Shown: positions 23,632 to 32,457 of the stretch, piece after piece
Layout of the letters: the number at the start of each line of letters is the position of its first letter
Numbering within the stretch: position 1 is the first letter of the stretch
NCBI GenBank assembly: GCA_019075865.1
Contig: JAGXAN010000002.1
Location: 248,001 to 312,000, forward strand
Direction: 5' to 3'
From: Hyphomicrobiales bacterium
Lineage (GTDB): Bacteria; Pseudomonadota; Alphaproteobacteria; Rhizobiales; Beijerinckiaceae
Length of the DNA: 64,000 nt
Notes under the pieces: generated by a model
Database searches by the model: none
The model's input: only the letters and a program-made list of their open reading frames with translations
What the model was told of the DNA's origin: nothing
Translations under genes and position numbers: made by a program

Positions 23632-26306
23632 ACAGCTTCACGGTAAAAACCACTTGCGCTTATTGCGGTGTCGGCTGCGGGGTATTGGCAGCCCCGGACG
23701 GGCAGGGCGGCGCGATCATTGCCGGTGACCCCGATCACCCGGCCAATTATGGTCGGCTATGCGTCAAGGGTGCGGCATTGGGAGAGACGCTGAGCCCGGA
23801 CACAAGGCTTTTGACCCCCAAGATTGACGGAACCGCAACCACATGGAACCGCGCGATTGAGCGGATTGCCCGTGGCTTTGAGGCCTCGATCAAGGCGCAT
23901 GGCCCCGATTCCGTCGCTATGTATCTTTCCGGGCAAATGCTGACCGAGGATTATTACGTCGCCAACAAATTCATGAAGGGTTTTGTTGGCTCCAGCCATT
24001 GCGATACCAATTCGCGGCTATGCATGGCTTCCTCGGTTGCCGGTCACAAACGGGCGTTCGGCTCGGATACGGTGCCAGGCTCTTATGACGATCTGGAAGA
24101 AGCCGACTTGATCTTGCTGGTTGGCTCCAACACGGCCTGGTGCCATCCGGTGCTGTTTCAGCGAATGCAGCGCGCGCGGGAATCACGCGGCACCCGCATC
24201 GTCAATATTGATGTGCGGCGCACCGCCACCAGCGTCGATTGCGATATGCATCTCAGCATCAAGCCCGGCATGGACTCGGTGTTGTTTGCCTGGTTTCTGG
24301 TGCAGCTCGTCGAAAGCGGCGCGACGGATTCCGCCTTTATCGGCCAGCATACGGCGGGTTTTGACGCAGCATTGGCAATGGCCCGCGAAATTGCCCCCAG
24401 CCTTGACCAAGTATCGCGCCTGACGGGACTGGACGCGGCCGATATCGCCGAATTGAGCGCGCTCGTGGTGGGCACACCCCGGCTCGTCACCTGCTATTCG
24501 CAAGGCGTCAATCAATCGGCGCAGGGCACCGACAAGGTCAATGCCATTCTCAACATCCATCTGGCGACGGGGCGCATTGGCAAAGCTGGCATGGGGCCAT
24601 TTTCCCTCACCGGTCAGCCCAACGCCATGGGCGGACGTGAGGTCGGGGGCCTGTCCAATCAATTGGCGGCGCATATGGGCTTCAGCGCCCCGGAACTGGA
24701 CCGCGTGCAGCGTTTCTGGAATGCCACGCGCATGGTGCAACAGGAGGGATTGAAGGCCGTTGACCTTTTTGAAGGTGTGGCCAGCGGCCGCATCAAGGCC
24801 CTGTGGATCATGCACACCAACCCGTCGGTGAGCCTGCCACGCGCCGATTTCGTGCGCGGATCATTGGGCAAGCTCGATTTTCTGGCGGTTTCGGAAGCGT
24901 TCAGCCATGTCGATGGCTTGCTGGAGCGGGCCCATGTCGTGCTGCCCGCCTCGCCCTGGGGCGAGAAAGACGGTACCGTCACCAATTCCGAGCGGCGGAT
25001 CTCCCGCCAGCGACGGTTTCTGGCACCCGTCGGCGAAGCCAAGCCGGATTGGTGGGCGATTGTGCAGGTCGCCAAACGCATGGGTTTTGGCAAAGCTTTT
25101 GATTATTCGACGCCAGCGGCGATCTTTCGCGAGCATGCGCGCCTTTCGGCCTTTGAAAATGCCGGAACCCGGGATTTTGACATTGGTGGCTTGGCGCAGG
25201 TCAGCGATGCAGCCTATGACGCGCTGGCACCCGTGCAATGGCCGGTGCCGGCCGATGCAGGCACCCCGCGCCTGTTTGGTGATGGCCGGTTTTTTCACGC
25301 CGATCAAAAGGCGCGCTTCATCGCCGTCGCCATGCCGGCCCTGCGCGAGACGCCTTCGCCGCGCTTTTCCTTTATCCTTAACACCGGCCGCGTGCGAGAC
25401 CATTGGCACACCATGTCCCGCACCCGCCTGTCGCAGCGCCTGTCGGGTCACATTCGCGAGCCCTATGTCGAGATCCACCCCGATGACGCGCAAAGGCTTG
25501 GCCTCAAATCCAACGCCTATGCGCAGGTCCGCAGCGCCCATGCGGTGGCGACGCTGCGGGTCGAGATCCATCCCGGCCAGCAACCGGGCATGCTGTTTGC
25601 GCCCATCCACTGGAATGAAATTTCCGGCGGCGGTGGCCGCGTCAGTGCGCTGATGTCGCCCTTTACGGACCCCTTCTCCGGCCAGCCCGAGAGCAAGGCA
25701 ACGCCGGTCAGCATCACCCCGCTGGCGATGCGCTCGTTTGGTTTTCTGGTCGCCCGCACTCGGCTGGAGCTGCCACGCTGGCTGGTGCATTCGCGCTTTA
25801 CCGTGGTGGGCGGCGAGGCCATCATCTTTGCCTGCCAGTGCCTGCCCGCGGAACTCGAGGCGCTGATCTCCAATTATCTGCCAGCAATGGGTGCCAGGAG
25901 CCATATGCGGGACGAATCGCGGCAGGTGTTTCGCACATTGGTCACCACCCGCCAGCGTATCGAAACCATGCTTTTCATTGGCCCGCAGCGCAACGAATCG
26001 GCGCTGGACTGGACCTTGCAGCAATTCGAGAGCCCCAGCCACGATGAAATGGCACGCCGCGCGCTGCTGGCCGGGCAGGGTGCCAGCGGCAATGCGGATC
26101 GCGGCCCGCTGATCTGCGCTTGCAATAATGTCCGGGCCAGCGTTATCACCGCCGCCATTGCCGAGGGGGCCGGGGATGTGGACGCGGTTGGCAAAGCCTG
26201 CAAGGCGGGCACCACCTGCGGTTCCTGCAAGCCGGAGATCAAGACTCTGCTCGCCGAATTTGCCAACCAGGCGCAGCCCGAGAAGCCGGCACCCGCTCTA
26301 GTCTGA
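23628..26306 (+). CDS. nasA: Assimilatory nitrate reductase catalytic subunit
   Basis: An 892-aa molybdo-bis-MGD enzyme that reduces nitrate to nitrite in the cytoplasm. Cys10, Cys13, Cys17 and Cys45 (CAYCGVGC, GRLCVKG) bind the N-terminal 4Fe-4S cluster. No Tat signal is present. The DMSO-reductase-family core follows (FVGSSHCDTNSRLCMAS with the likely molybdenum Cys, QGVNQSAQGTD, GQPNAMGGREVGG). The last ~70 residues carry a BFD-like 2Fe-2S domain (CACNNVR, then CKAGTTCGSCKPEI), typical of Klebsiella/Bradyrhizobium-type NasA/NasC. The start is TTG 23628, overlapping the upstream stop as TTGA; the first Fe-S cysteine is at residue 10, so no later start is possible. Confidence 0.93.
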   Translation: MNSFTVKTTCAYCGVGCGVLAAPDGQGGAIIAGDPDHPANYGRLCVKGAALGETLSPDTRLLTPKIDGTATTWNRAIERIARGFEASIKAHGPDSVAMYLSGQMLTEDYYVANKFMKGFVGSSHCDTNSRLCMASSVAGHKRAFGSDTVPGSYDDLEEADLILLVGSNTAWCHPVLFQRMQRARESRGTRIVNIDVRRTATSVDCDMHLSIKPGMDSVLFAWFLVQLVESGATDSAFIGQHTAGFDAALAMAREIAPSLDQVSRLTGLDAADIAELSALVVGTPRLVTCYSQGVNQSAQGTDKVNAILNIHLATGRIGKAGMGPFSLTGQPNAMGGREVGGLSNQLAAHMGFSAPELDRVQRFWNATRMVQQEGLKAVDLFEGVASGRIKALWIMHTNPSVSLPRADFVRGSLGKLDFLAVSEAFSHVDGLLERAHVVLPASPWGEKDGTVTNSERRISRQRRFLAPVGEAKPDWWAIVQVAKRMGFGKAFDYSTPAAIFREHARLSAFENAGTRDFDIGGLAQVSDAAYDALAPVQWPVPADAGTPRLFGDGRFFHADQKARFIAVAMPALRETPSPRFSFILNTGRVRDHWHTMSRTRLSQRLSGHIREPYVEIHPDDAQRLGLKSNAYAQVRSAHAVATLRVEIHPGQQPGMLFAPIHWNEISGGGGRVSALMSPFTDPFSGQPESKATPVSITPLAMRSFGFLVARTRLELPRWLVHSRFTVVGGEAIIFACQCLPAELEALISNYLPAMGARSHMRDESRQVFRTLVTTRQRIETMLFIGPQRNESALDWTLQQFESPSHDEMARRALLAGQGASGNADRGPLICACNNVRASVITAAIAEGAGDVDAVGKACKAGTTCGSCKPEIKTLLAEFANQAQPEKPAPALV

Positions 26307-26333
26307 CAAATTTGACAGCGGGCGGGCAAATCC

Positions 26334-26345
26334 CTTACCGGTAAG
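26334..26345. promoter_or_regulatory. Perfect 12-bp palindrome, candidate operator
   Basis: CTTACCGGTAAG is a perfect palindrome in the 73-bp gap between nasA and the DapA-family gene, 34 bp before the latter's ATG. It could be an operator for that gene. No regulator gene is adjacent, so the cognate protein is unknown. Confidence 0.35.
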
Positions 26346-26379
26346 CGGTTTACGGCATCTATCCGTTTAGTGGGGTCTC

Positions 26380-27306
26380 ATGCAATCCAACCAGCCATAC
26401 AAGGGCGTCTTTCCTGTCGCGCCCACCATCTTCAATGACAACGGCGAACTTGATCTGGCCAGCCAGCGCCGTTGCCTCGATTTCATGATCGATGCCGGTG
26501 CCCATGGCATTTGCATGCTTGCCAATTTCTCCGAACAATTCGTGCTCACCGATGAAGAGCGCGAGCGGGTCATGATCTGCGCGCTGGACCATGTTGCGGG
26601 CCGGGTGCCGGTGATTGTCACTACCACCCATTTTGGGTCGGCGATTTGCGCTGAGCGTAGCCGCCGCGCGCAAGAAGCCGGTGCTGCCATGGTCATGGTG
26701 ATGCCGCCCTATCACGGCGCGACCATCCGCGTGGGAGAAGCCGCTATATTCGACTTTTTCCGCACGGTTTCAGATGCAATCGATATTCCGATCATGATTC
26801 AGGATGCGCCGGTCAGCGGCACTCCGTTGAGTGCAGCTTTTCTGGCAAGAATGGCGCGCGAAATCAAAAACATCCGCTATTTCAAAATCGAAACGCCCAT
26901 GGCCGCTGCCAAATTGCGTGACCTGATCGCGCTGGGTGGGTCCGACATTCACGGGCCATGGGATGGGGAGGAGGCGATAACGCTGCTTGCTGATCTGGAT
27001 GCGGGCGCCACCGGTGCCATGACCGGCGGCGGCTATCCGGACGGTATCCGCGCCATTACCGACCCCTATTTTGCCGGCCGTCGCGAGGAGGCGATTGAGG
27101 CTTACGCGCGCTGGCTGCCGTTGATCAATTACGAAAACCGGCAATGCGGGCTCCATGCCTGCAAGGCGCTGATGAAAGAGGGCGGCGTGATCGCCTCCGC
27201 GCTCGTGCGCCATCCGTTGCTGCCATTGCCCGCACCAACCCATGCCGGTCTCATCGAAATCGCCCGCCGCCTTGACGCCAAAGTTCTGCGATGGGGCAGG
27301 GTTTGA
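26380..27306 (+). CDS. DapA/NAL-family class I aldolase or lyase
   Basis: A 308-aa TIM-barrel protein of the dihydrodipicolinate synthase/N-acetylneuraminate lyase family. The Schiff-base lysine is seen in IRYFKIETP (about residue 168). Family features GVFPVAPTIFNDNGELD at the N terminus and GATGAMTGGGYPDG later are present, but the canonical YNxP tyrosine segment is replaced by MIQDAPVSG, which argues against true DapA and fits sugar-acid dehydratases or aldolases such as 2-keto-3-deoxy-arabinonate dehydratase. Ribosome site GTGGGG before ATG 26380. Stands alone between the nitrate operon and the molybdoenzyme operon; a link to the sugar cluster at the window start is conceivable. Substrate not determined. 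Confidence 0.83.
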   Translation: MQSNQPYKGVFPVAPTIFNDNGELDLASQRRCLDFMIDAGAHGICMLANFSEQFVLTDEERERVMICALDHVAGRVPVIVTTTHFGSAICAERSRRAQEAGAAMVMVMPPYHGATIRVGEAAIFDFFRTVSDAIDIPIMIQDAPVSGTPLSAAFLARMAREIKNIRYFKIETPMAAAKLRDLIALGGSDIHGPWDGEEAITLLADLDAGATGAMTGGGYPDGIRAITDPYFAGRREEAIEAYARWLPLINYENRQCGLHACKALMKEGGVIASALVRHPLLPLPAPTHAGLIEIARRLDAKVLRWGRV

Positions 27307-27337
27307 TGGGTAATCATTCAGTCGTATTTTAGATCAT

Positions 27338-27356
27338 ATCAATCGATAAAATTGAT
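27338..27356. promoter_or_regulatory. Inverted repeat upstream of the SoeA-like gene
   Basis: ATCAAT and ATTGAT form perfect 6-bp arms separated by 7 bp, in an AT-rich stretch about 65 bp before the ATG at 27420. The position and symmetry fit a dimeric regulator site near the promoter. It is a single site, so only suggestive. Confidence 0.35.
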
Positions 27357-27419
27357 TTGACCGCCACGCCTCCCGCACCCACTATGCCTTATCAGCATTT
27401 GCTAATTTGTGGGATGTGA

Positions 27420-30257
27420 ATGGCAGAGGAAACGATAGCGCTTTCAAAGCCGGTGGGTGACAGCGTCGCCTACACAACCTGTTACATGTGCGCCTGCCGC
27501 TGCGGCATCAAGGTGCACATGAAGGACGGTGCCCTGCGCTACATCGAGGGCAACCGCGATCATCCGGTGAACCGTGGCGTGCTATGCGCCAAGGGCTCGG
27601 CGGGCATCATGACCGCGCTTTCGCCCGCCCGCCTGCGCAAGCCCCTGAAGCGGGTGGGGCCGCGCGGTGCCAATGAATTTGTGGAAATCGAATGGGACGA
27701 GGCGATGGATATCGCCACCAAACGTCTGGCGGCCATCCGCGACAGCGATCCTAATAAACTCGCATTTTTTACCGGTCGCGACCAATCGCAATCCTTGACC
27801 GGCTATTTCGCGCAAATGTTCGGCACCATGAATTATGCGGCCCACGGCGGTTTCTGTTCCGTCAACATGGCCGCTGCCGGCATCTATTCCATGGGCGGGG
27901 CCTTCTGGGAATTTGGCGAGCCGGATTGGGAATATGCCAAGATTTTCCTGTTGTTTGGTGTGGCCGAAGACCATGATTCAAACCCGATCAAGTTGGGTTT
28001 GGCACGCCTCAAGCAGCGTGGTGCCAAGATTATTTCGATCAACCCCGTGCGCACGGGTTATTCGGCGGTTGCCGATGAATTTGTCGGCATCACCCCCGGC
28101 ACCGACGGATTGCTGGTTTTCAGCCTCATCCATTGCCTGCTCAAGCAGGGCAAGATTGATACCCAATATCTGGTTAGCTACACCAATGCCCATTATCTGG
28201 TGATTGATGCGCCGGGCAGCGCCGATCACGGGCTTTTCGCGCGGGATCTGCAAGGCAATCCCCTGGCCTTTGACCGCACTACCCAACAGACTAAAAGCGC
28301 CCGGGCCACCGACATAGACCCGGCGCTGTTGGGCGAATATCGCTTGGCGGATGGTCGCCGCGCGCGACCGGCCTTTGCGTGCCTGGCCGAGCGCTACATC
28401 TCGGGCGATTACGCGCCCGAAGCCGTGGCGGAGCGCTGCGGCGTGCCGGCCGCCGATATTCATCGCATTGCCGCAGAAATCGCCGAAGTCGCGTTCAATC
28501 AGGCAGTTACCATCAACCAGCCCTGGACCGACAGTAACGGCCGGCGGCACGAAACCATGACCGGCCGCCCGGTCGCCATGCACGGGATGCGCGGAATTTC
28601 CGCTCATTCCAACGGGTTTCACACCTGCCGCGCCATTCACATTCTGCAAATGCTGTTGGGCGCGGTCGATACGCCCGGCTCATGGCGCTATAAATCGCCA
28701 TATCCCAAGCCGATTCCGCCTGGCCCCGGCCCCGCCGGTCGCGAGCGCAAGCCGGACGGGTCATTACCAAGCCTGCCACTGGGGTTCCCCAAAGGCCCGG
28801 AGGATTTGCTGGTCGACGCCGGGGGTGAACCCTTGCGGATCGACCGCGCCTTCTCGTGGGAAGCGCCGCTGGGCATTCACGGTATGATGCACATGGCCAT
28901 TTCCGAAGCCCATGCCCACCCCGAAAAAATCGACACGCTATTCCTGTTCATGGCCAATATGGCCTGGAATTCGGCGATGAATCCGGGGGAAACCTCGCGC
29001 ATGTTGGCCGATTGCGATGAGAGCGGCAATTATACCATCCCCTTCGTCATCGTGGTGGATGCTTTTGCCTCCGAGACTGTGGCTTACGCCGATCTCGTGC
29101 TGCCCGACGCAACCTATCTGGAGCGTTATGACTGCATATCCCTTCTGGATCGCCCGATCGGCTCCGCGCACGGCCCGGCCGACGCCATCCGCATTCCAGT
29201 CCTGCCGCTCGATCGCGATGTGCGTCCGTTTCAGGATATGCTGATTGATCTGGGCGGACGGCTTAAACTGCCCAATTTTGCAGATGCCGCAGGCCAGCCG
29301 ATATATAAATCCTATGCTGATTATATCGTGCGCCATGAGCGCAAACCCGGCGTCGGGCCATTGGCGGGCTTTCGCGGTGATGGCACGGCCTTTGGCAAAG
29401 CGCCGGTCAATCCAAACCAACTGGATGATTACATCAAGAACAAGAGCTTCTGGGTGCATCACCTGCCGCCCGAACAGCTTTATTTCAAATATGCCAACCG
29501 CGACTATCTGGCCGGTGCCAAAGCCATGGGCCTGATTGATTCAGACCAGCAGATTGTCCTGAATCTTTACAGCGAAATCATGCAGAAATTCCGGTTGGCC
29601 GCGCAGGGGCATGGGGCGGTTCAGCCGCCCGAACGCCTGCGCCATCAGATTGACGCGGTGATGGACCCGCTGCCGATCTGGTATGCGCCGATTGAGGAAT
29701 CGGTCAGCCAATCCAGCCCTTACACGTTGCACGCCATTACCCAGCGGCCGATGGCCATGTACCATTCCTGGGGATCGCAAAACGTCTGGCTGCGGCAGAT
29801 ATTGTCGGAAAACCGGCTCTATGTGCACAGCAGCCTTGCCGCCAGCCATGGCCTCGACAATGAGGATTGGGTTCGTGTCACCTCGCGCAATGGCGAGATC
29901 ACCTGTCAGGTCCGCGTGATGGATGGCCTAAATCCGAACACGGTCTGGACTTGGAACGCCATTGGCAAGCGGTCGGGAAGTTGGGGCCTGAAAGAGGGTG
30001 CGCCGGAGGCCAAACGTGGCTTTTTGCTCAACCATGTTCTGTCGGAATATCTGCCAGCCGACGCAAGCGGTCAGCGTCTTTCCAATTCCGATCCGGTCAC
30101 CGGACAGGCGGCGTGGTTTGATGCCATGGTCAAAATCGAGAAAGTCGAAGTTGCCAGTCAGGGCACGACGCTGCCCCAGTTTCCGGCTCTCAAATCACTG
30201 CCTGGCTTGCAGTTTCGCATGCAGGGCTGGCTGCATCGCGGAGGCATGAATAAATGA
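27420..30257 (+). CDS. soeA: Molybdopterin oxidoreductase catalytic subunit, SoeA (sulfite:quinone oxidoreductase)-like
   Basis: A 945-aa DMSO-reductase-family enzyme. Cys21, Cys24, Cys28 and Cys56 (CYMCACRC, GVLCAKG) bind an N-terminal 4Fe-4S cluster. There is no Tat signal, so the enzyme faces the cytoplasm, as SoeA does and DmsA/PsrA do not. The core includes GGFCSVNMAAAGIYSMGG and the C-terminal MGD-binding region (YHSWGSQNVWLRQIL, RVTSRNGEI). It is followed with ATGA overlaps by an electron-transfer Fe-S subunit and a DmsC-type membrane anchor, the SoeABC order known from purple sulfur bacteria and roseobacters. Sulfite oxidation to sulfate is the likely reaction; another anion cannot be excluded without a phylogeny. 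Confidence 0.75.
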   Translation: MAEETIALSKPVGDSVAYTTCYMCACRCGIKVHMKDGALRYIEGNRDHPVNRGVLCAKGSAGIMTALSPARLRKPLKRVGPRGANEFVEIEWDEAMDIATKRLAAIRDSDPNKLAFFTGRDQSQSLTGYFAQMFGTMNYAAHGGFCSVNMAAAGIYSMGGAFWEFGEPDWEYAKIFLLFGVAEDHDSNPIKLGLARLKQRGAKIISINPVRTGYSAVADEFVGITPGTDGLLVFSLIHCLLKQGKIDTQYLVSYTNAHYLVIDAPGSADHGLFARDLQGNPLAFDRTTQQTKSARATDIDPALLGEYRLADGRRARPAFACLAERYISGDYAPEAVAERCGVPAADIHRIAAEIAEVAFNQAVTINQPWTDSNGRRHETMTGRPVAMHGMRGISAHSNGFHTCRAIHILQMLLGAVDTPGSWRYKSPYPKPIPPGPGPAGRERKPDGSLPSLPLGFPKGPEDLLVDAGGEPLRIDRAFSWEAPLGIHGMMHMAISEAHAHPEKIDTLFLFMANMAWNSAMNPGETSRMLADCDESGNYTIPFVIVVDAFASETVAYADLVLPDATYLERYDCISLLDRPIGSAHGPADAIRIPVLPLDRDVRPFQDMLIDLGGRLKLPNFADAAGQPIYKSYADYIVRHERKPGVGPLAGFRGDGTAFGKAPVNPNQLDDYIKNKSFWVHHLPPEQLYFKYANRDYLAGAKAMGLIDSDQQIVLNLYSEIMQKFRLAAQGHGAVQPPERLRHQIDAVMDPLPIWYAPIEESVSQSSPYTLHAITQRPMAMYHSWGSQNVWLRQILSENRLYVHSSLAASHGLDNEDWVRVTSRNGEITCQVRVMDGLNPNTVWTWNAIGKRSGSWGLKEGAPEAKRGFLLNHVLSEYLPADASGQRLSNSDPVTGQAAWFDAMVKIEKVEVASQGTTLPQFPALKSLPGLQFRMQGWLHRGGMNK

Positions 30258-30997
30258 CCAGCCTGCCGCAACCGCAAATCGGGGCCAAAAAGCTCGGTCT
30301 GGTGATAGATCTGGATACCTGCGTCGGGTGTCATGCCTGCGCCGTCAATTGCAAAGAGTGGAACACCGGCGGTCATTCCGCGCCGCTGCCTGATTACCAG
30401 CCCTATGGCGTTGAGCCAGACGGCCTGTGGTTCAACCGCATTCATTCCTATGAGGCGGAAGGCGGCTCTTGCGGCGATCGCACCGTCAATTTTCCGCGCT
30501 CGTGCCTGCATTGTGAAGAGCCACAATGCGTGACCGTATGCCCCACGGGTGCTTCCTACAAGCGCGCGGAGGACGGTATCGTGCTGGTCAATGCGGATAT
30601 CTGCATCGGCTGCAAATTATGCTCCTGGGCCTGCCCCTATGGCGCGCGCGAATTTGATGAAAATCAGGGCGTGATGAAGAAATGCACGCTCTGCGTCGAC
30701 CGTATCTACAACGAGACTTTGCCCGAAGCCGAGCGTCAACCGGCCTGCGTGCTGACGTGCCCCTCGAAAGCCCGCCATTTTGGTGATTTGAATGATCCGG
30801 CCAGCGAAGTTTCCATTTTGGTCGCCTTGCGGGAGGGACAGGATTTGATGCCGGAACTTGGCTATCGGCCCACCAATAAATATCTGCCGCCGCGCAAGGC
30901 CAAGATCCCGGTTTCGGCTCAGCCCGCGCCAACTGCTTCCACCGCCGGCTTTGGCTCGGCCCTGCTCAATCTCGTGGATCGGGTGCTTTCGCGATGA
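30254..30997 (+). CDS. soeB: 4Fe-4S electron-transfer subunit, SoeB/DmsB-like
   Basis: A 247-aa ferredoxin-type subunit with four cysteine groups: CVGCHACAVNC (near residue 18), CLHCEEPQCVTVCPTG (about 80), CIGCKLCSWACPYG (about 115) and CTLCVDR...CVLTCPSKA (about 140-172). These bind four 4Fe-4S clusters that carry electrons between the molybdenum subunit and the membrane anchor. The start overlaps the soeA stop (ATGA) and its own stop overlaps the anchor start in the same way, so the three are made in fixed ratio. The last ~40 residues are Pro/Ala-rich and probably not folded. No signal peptide. Confidence 0.85.
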   Translation: MTSLPQPQIGAKKLGLVIDLDTCVGCHACAVNCKEWNTGGHSAPLPDYQPYGVEPDGLWFNRIHSYEAEGGSCGDRTVNFPRSCLHCEEPQCVTVCPTGASYKRAEDGIVLVNADICIGCKLCSWACPYGAREFDENQGVMKKCTLCVDRIYNETLPEAERQPACVLTCPSKARHFGDLNDPASEVSILVALREGQDLMPELGYRPTNKYLPPRKAKIPVSAQPAPTASTAGFGSALLNLVDRVLSR

Positions 30998-31932
30998 CCC
31001 CGGCCAGCTCGGTTTTACTCCTCACCACACTCACTGGCTTTGGCTATGGCCTGCTAGCCTGGCTTGGCCTTTTCAATGCTGCGGGTGCGCTGCCGCGCGG
31101 GCAATGGTTTGGGCCGGTGGTAATCGTCGTGGCGCTTGGCTTTGCCAGCGCGGGTCTCATGGCGTCGACCCTGCATCTTGGCCGCCCTGAGCGTGCGTGG
31201 CGCGCCTTCAGCCAGTGGCGCAGCTCCTGGTTATCGCGCGAGGGCGTGGCCGCTGTGCTTACCTATCTGCCAGCTTGCGGCTTTGCCGCACTGTGGTGGT
31301 TCTGGGGGCAGGATGCGGCGGCCACGCGCGCGCTTGGTTTGGTGAGTGCCGCCTTTGGGCTGGTAACGGTGGGCTGCACGGCGATGATATACGCCAGCCT
31401 CATCCCGATCCGGCAATGGCACAACCGGCACACGGTGCCAGATTATCTCGTATTCGCCATTTTCTCCGGCGCTGTCTTACTCGCGGTCATGCAAGCAGCC
31501 TGGTTCGGACATTCCGGGACGGTCGCCCTCGTGGCCTGCCTTGCCGCCTTGCTGGCGTTGGTGCTGAAATTCGCCTATTGGCGGTTCATTGACCGGCAGG
31601 CGCCGCTCACCACCCTCACCTCCGCCACCGGCGTGCGTCAGGCGGCGAAGATGCACGCGCTGGATCAGCCGCATTTCTCGCAAAATTACATACTGCGCGA
31701 GATGGGCTTTCAACTGGCCCGCAAACACGCGGCCAAGCTGCGTAAATGGACCTATGTTTTGGCCTTCATTGCGCCCGCCATTTTTTGCGCACTGGCGGCA
31801 ATGGATGTCGCACCTGTGGTTTTTGGCGTGCTGGCTCTGGTCACGACGGGCGCAGGCCTTTTTCTGGAACGTTGGCTGTTTTTTGCCGAGGCCACCCATA
31901 CGGCTGCCATATATTACGGGCATACGATCTGA
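30994..31932 (+). CDS. soeC: DmsC-family membrane anchor subunit, SoeC-like
   Basis: A 312-aa integral membrane protein with about eight hydrophobic helices (for example LLAWLGLFNAAGALP, VIVVALGFASAGLMAS, LVFAIFSGAVLLAVMQAAWF). The N-terminal pattern STLHLGRPERAWRAFSQWRSSWLSRE (two adjoining pieces, residues ~50-75) is characteristic of DmsC-type quinone-reacting anchors. It tethers the Fe-S and molybdenum subunits to the inner face of the membrane and exchanges electrons with quinone. Starts with an ATGA overlap on soeB. A gap of about 75 bp separates it from the next molybdoenzyme pair, so that pair may be read from the same mRNA. Confidence 0.82.
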   Translation: MTPASSVLLLTTLTGFGYGLLAWLGLFNAAGALPRGQWFGPVVIVVALGFASAGLMASTLHLGRPERAWRAFSQWRSSWLSREGVAAVLTYLPACGFAALWWFWGQDAAATRALGLVSAAFGLVTVGCTAMIYASLIPIRQWHNRHTVPDYLVFAIFSGAVLLAVMQAAWFGHSGTVALVACLAALLALVLKFAYWRFIDRQAPLTTLTSATGVRQAAKMHALDQPHFSQNYILREMGFQLARKHAAKLRKWTYVLAFIAPAIFCALAAMDVAPVVFGVLALVTTGAGLFLERWLFFAEATHTAAIYYGHTI

Positions 31933-32007
31933 ACAGTCTTGTTTGTGACAACTTGGCGCTCTACCATTACCCCTGCGATAACCAGAGTTTTGCAGGGTGA
32001 GAAGTTG

Positions 32008-32457
32008 ATGATCCACCTCACAGTCAACGGCCAACCCCACGAAATGGAAGTGGAGGCGGATACGCCGCTGCTATGGGCCATTCGCGACAATCTGGGCCTC
32101 ACCGGCACCAAATTTGGTTGCGGCATTGGGGCCTGCGGTGCCTGCACCGTTTTGCTGGATGGCGAAGCCGTCCGCTCCTGCACCCTGCTGGCCAGCGATG
32201 CGACCGGCAAGGCCATCACCACCATCGAGGGCCTTTCACCCGACCATAGCCACCCGCTGCAACAGGCATGGATTGCCGAGCAGGTGCCCCAATGCGGCTA
32301 TTGCCAATCGGGGCAGATCATGGCGGCTGCGGCGCTGCTGCATGCCAACCCGCATCCCAGTGACGCCGAGATTGATGCGGCCATGACCAACATCTGCCGT
32401 TGTGGCGCTTACGGGCGCATTCGTGCCGCCATACACCGCGTCGGAGGGGGCACATGA
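32008..32457 (+). CDS. 2Fe-2S small subunit of a xanthine-oxidase-family hydroxylase (IorA/CoxS-like)
   Basis: A 149-aa protein with two 2Fe-2S clusters: a plant-ferredoxin-type site ([18 protein letters not shown], with a further Cys in RSCTLLA) and a four-helix-bundle site ([10 protein letters not shown] and [11 protein letters not shown]). It passes electrons from the molybdenum subunit encoded by the overlapping next gene. ATG 32008 is preceded by GGTGAGAAG; an upstream ATG at 31939 would add 23 residues unlike the family. The two-subunit form, without a separate FAD subunit, is that of isoquinoline 1-oxidoreductase and nicotinate/aldehyde dehydrogenases of this branch. Confidence 0.9.
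   Translation: MIHLTVNGQPHEMEVEADTPLLWAIRDNLGLTGTKFGCGIGACGACTVLLDGEAVRSCTLLASDATGKAITTIEGLSPDHSHPLQQAWIAEQVPQCGYCQSGQIMAAAALLHANPHPSDAEIDAAMTNICRCGAYGRIRAAIHRVGGGT

Noticed and set aside
24861-26042. 393-codon open frame antisense to nasA
   Set aside because: Mirror frame of a GC-rich conserved gene; no family resemblance and no ribosome site.
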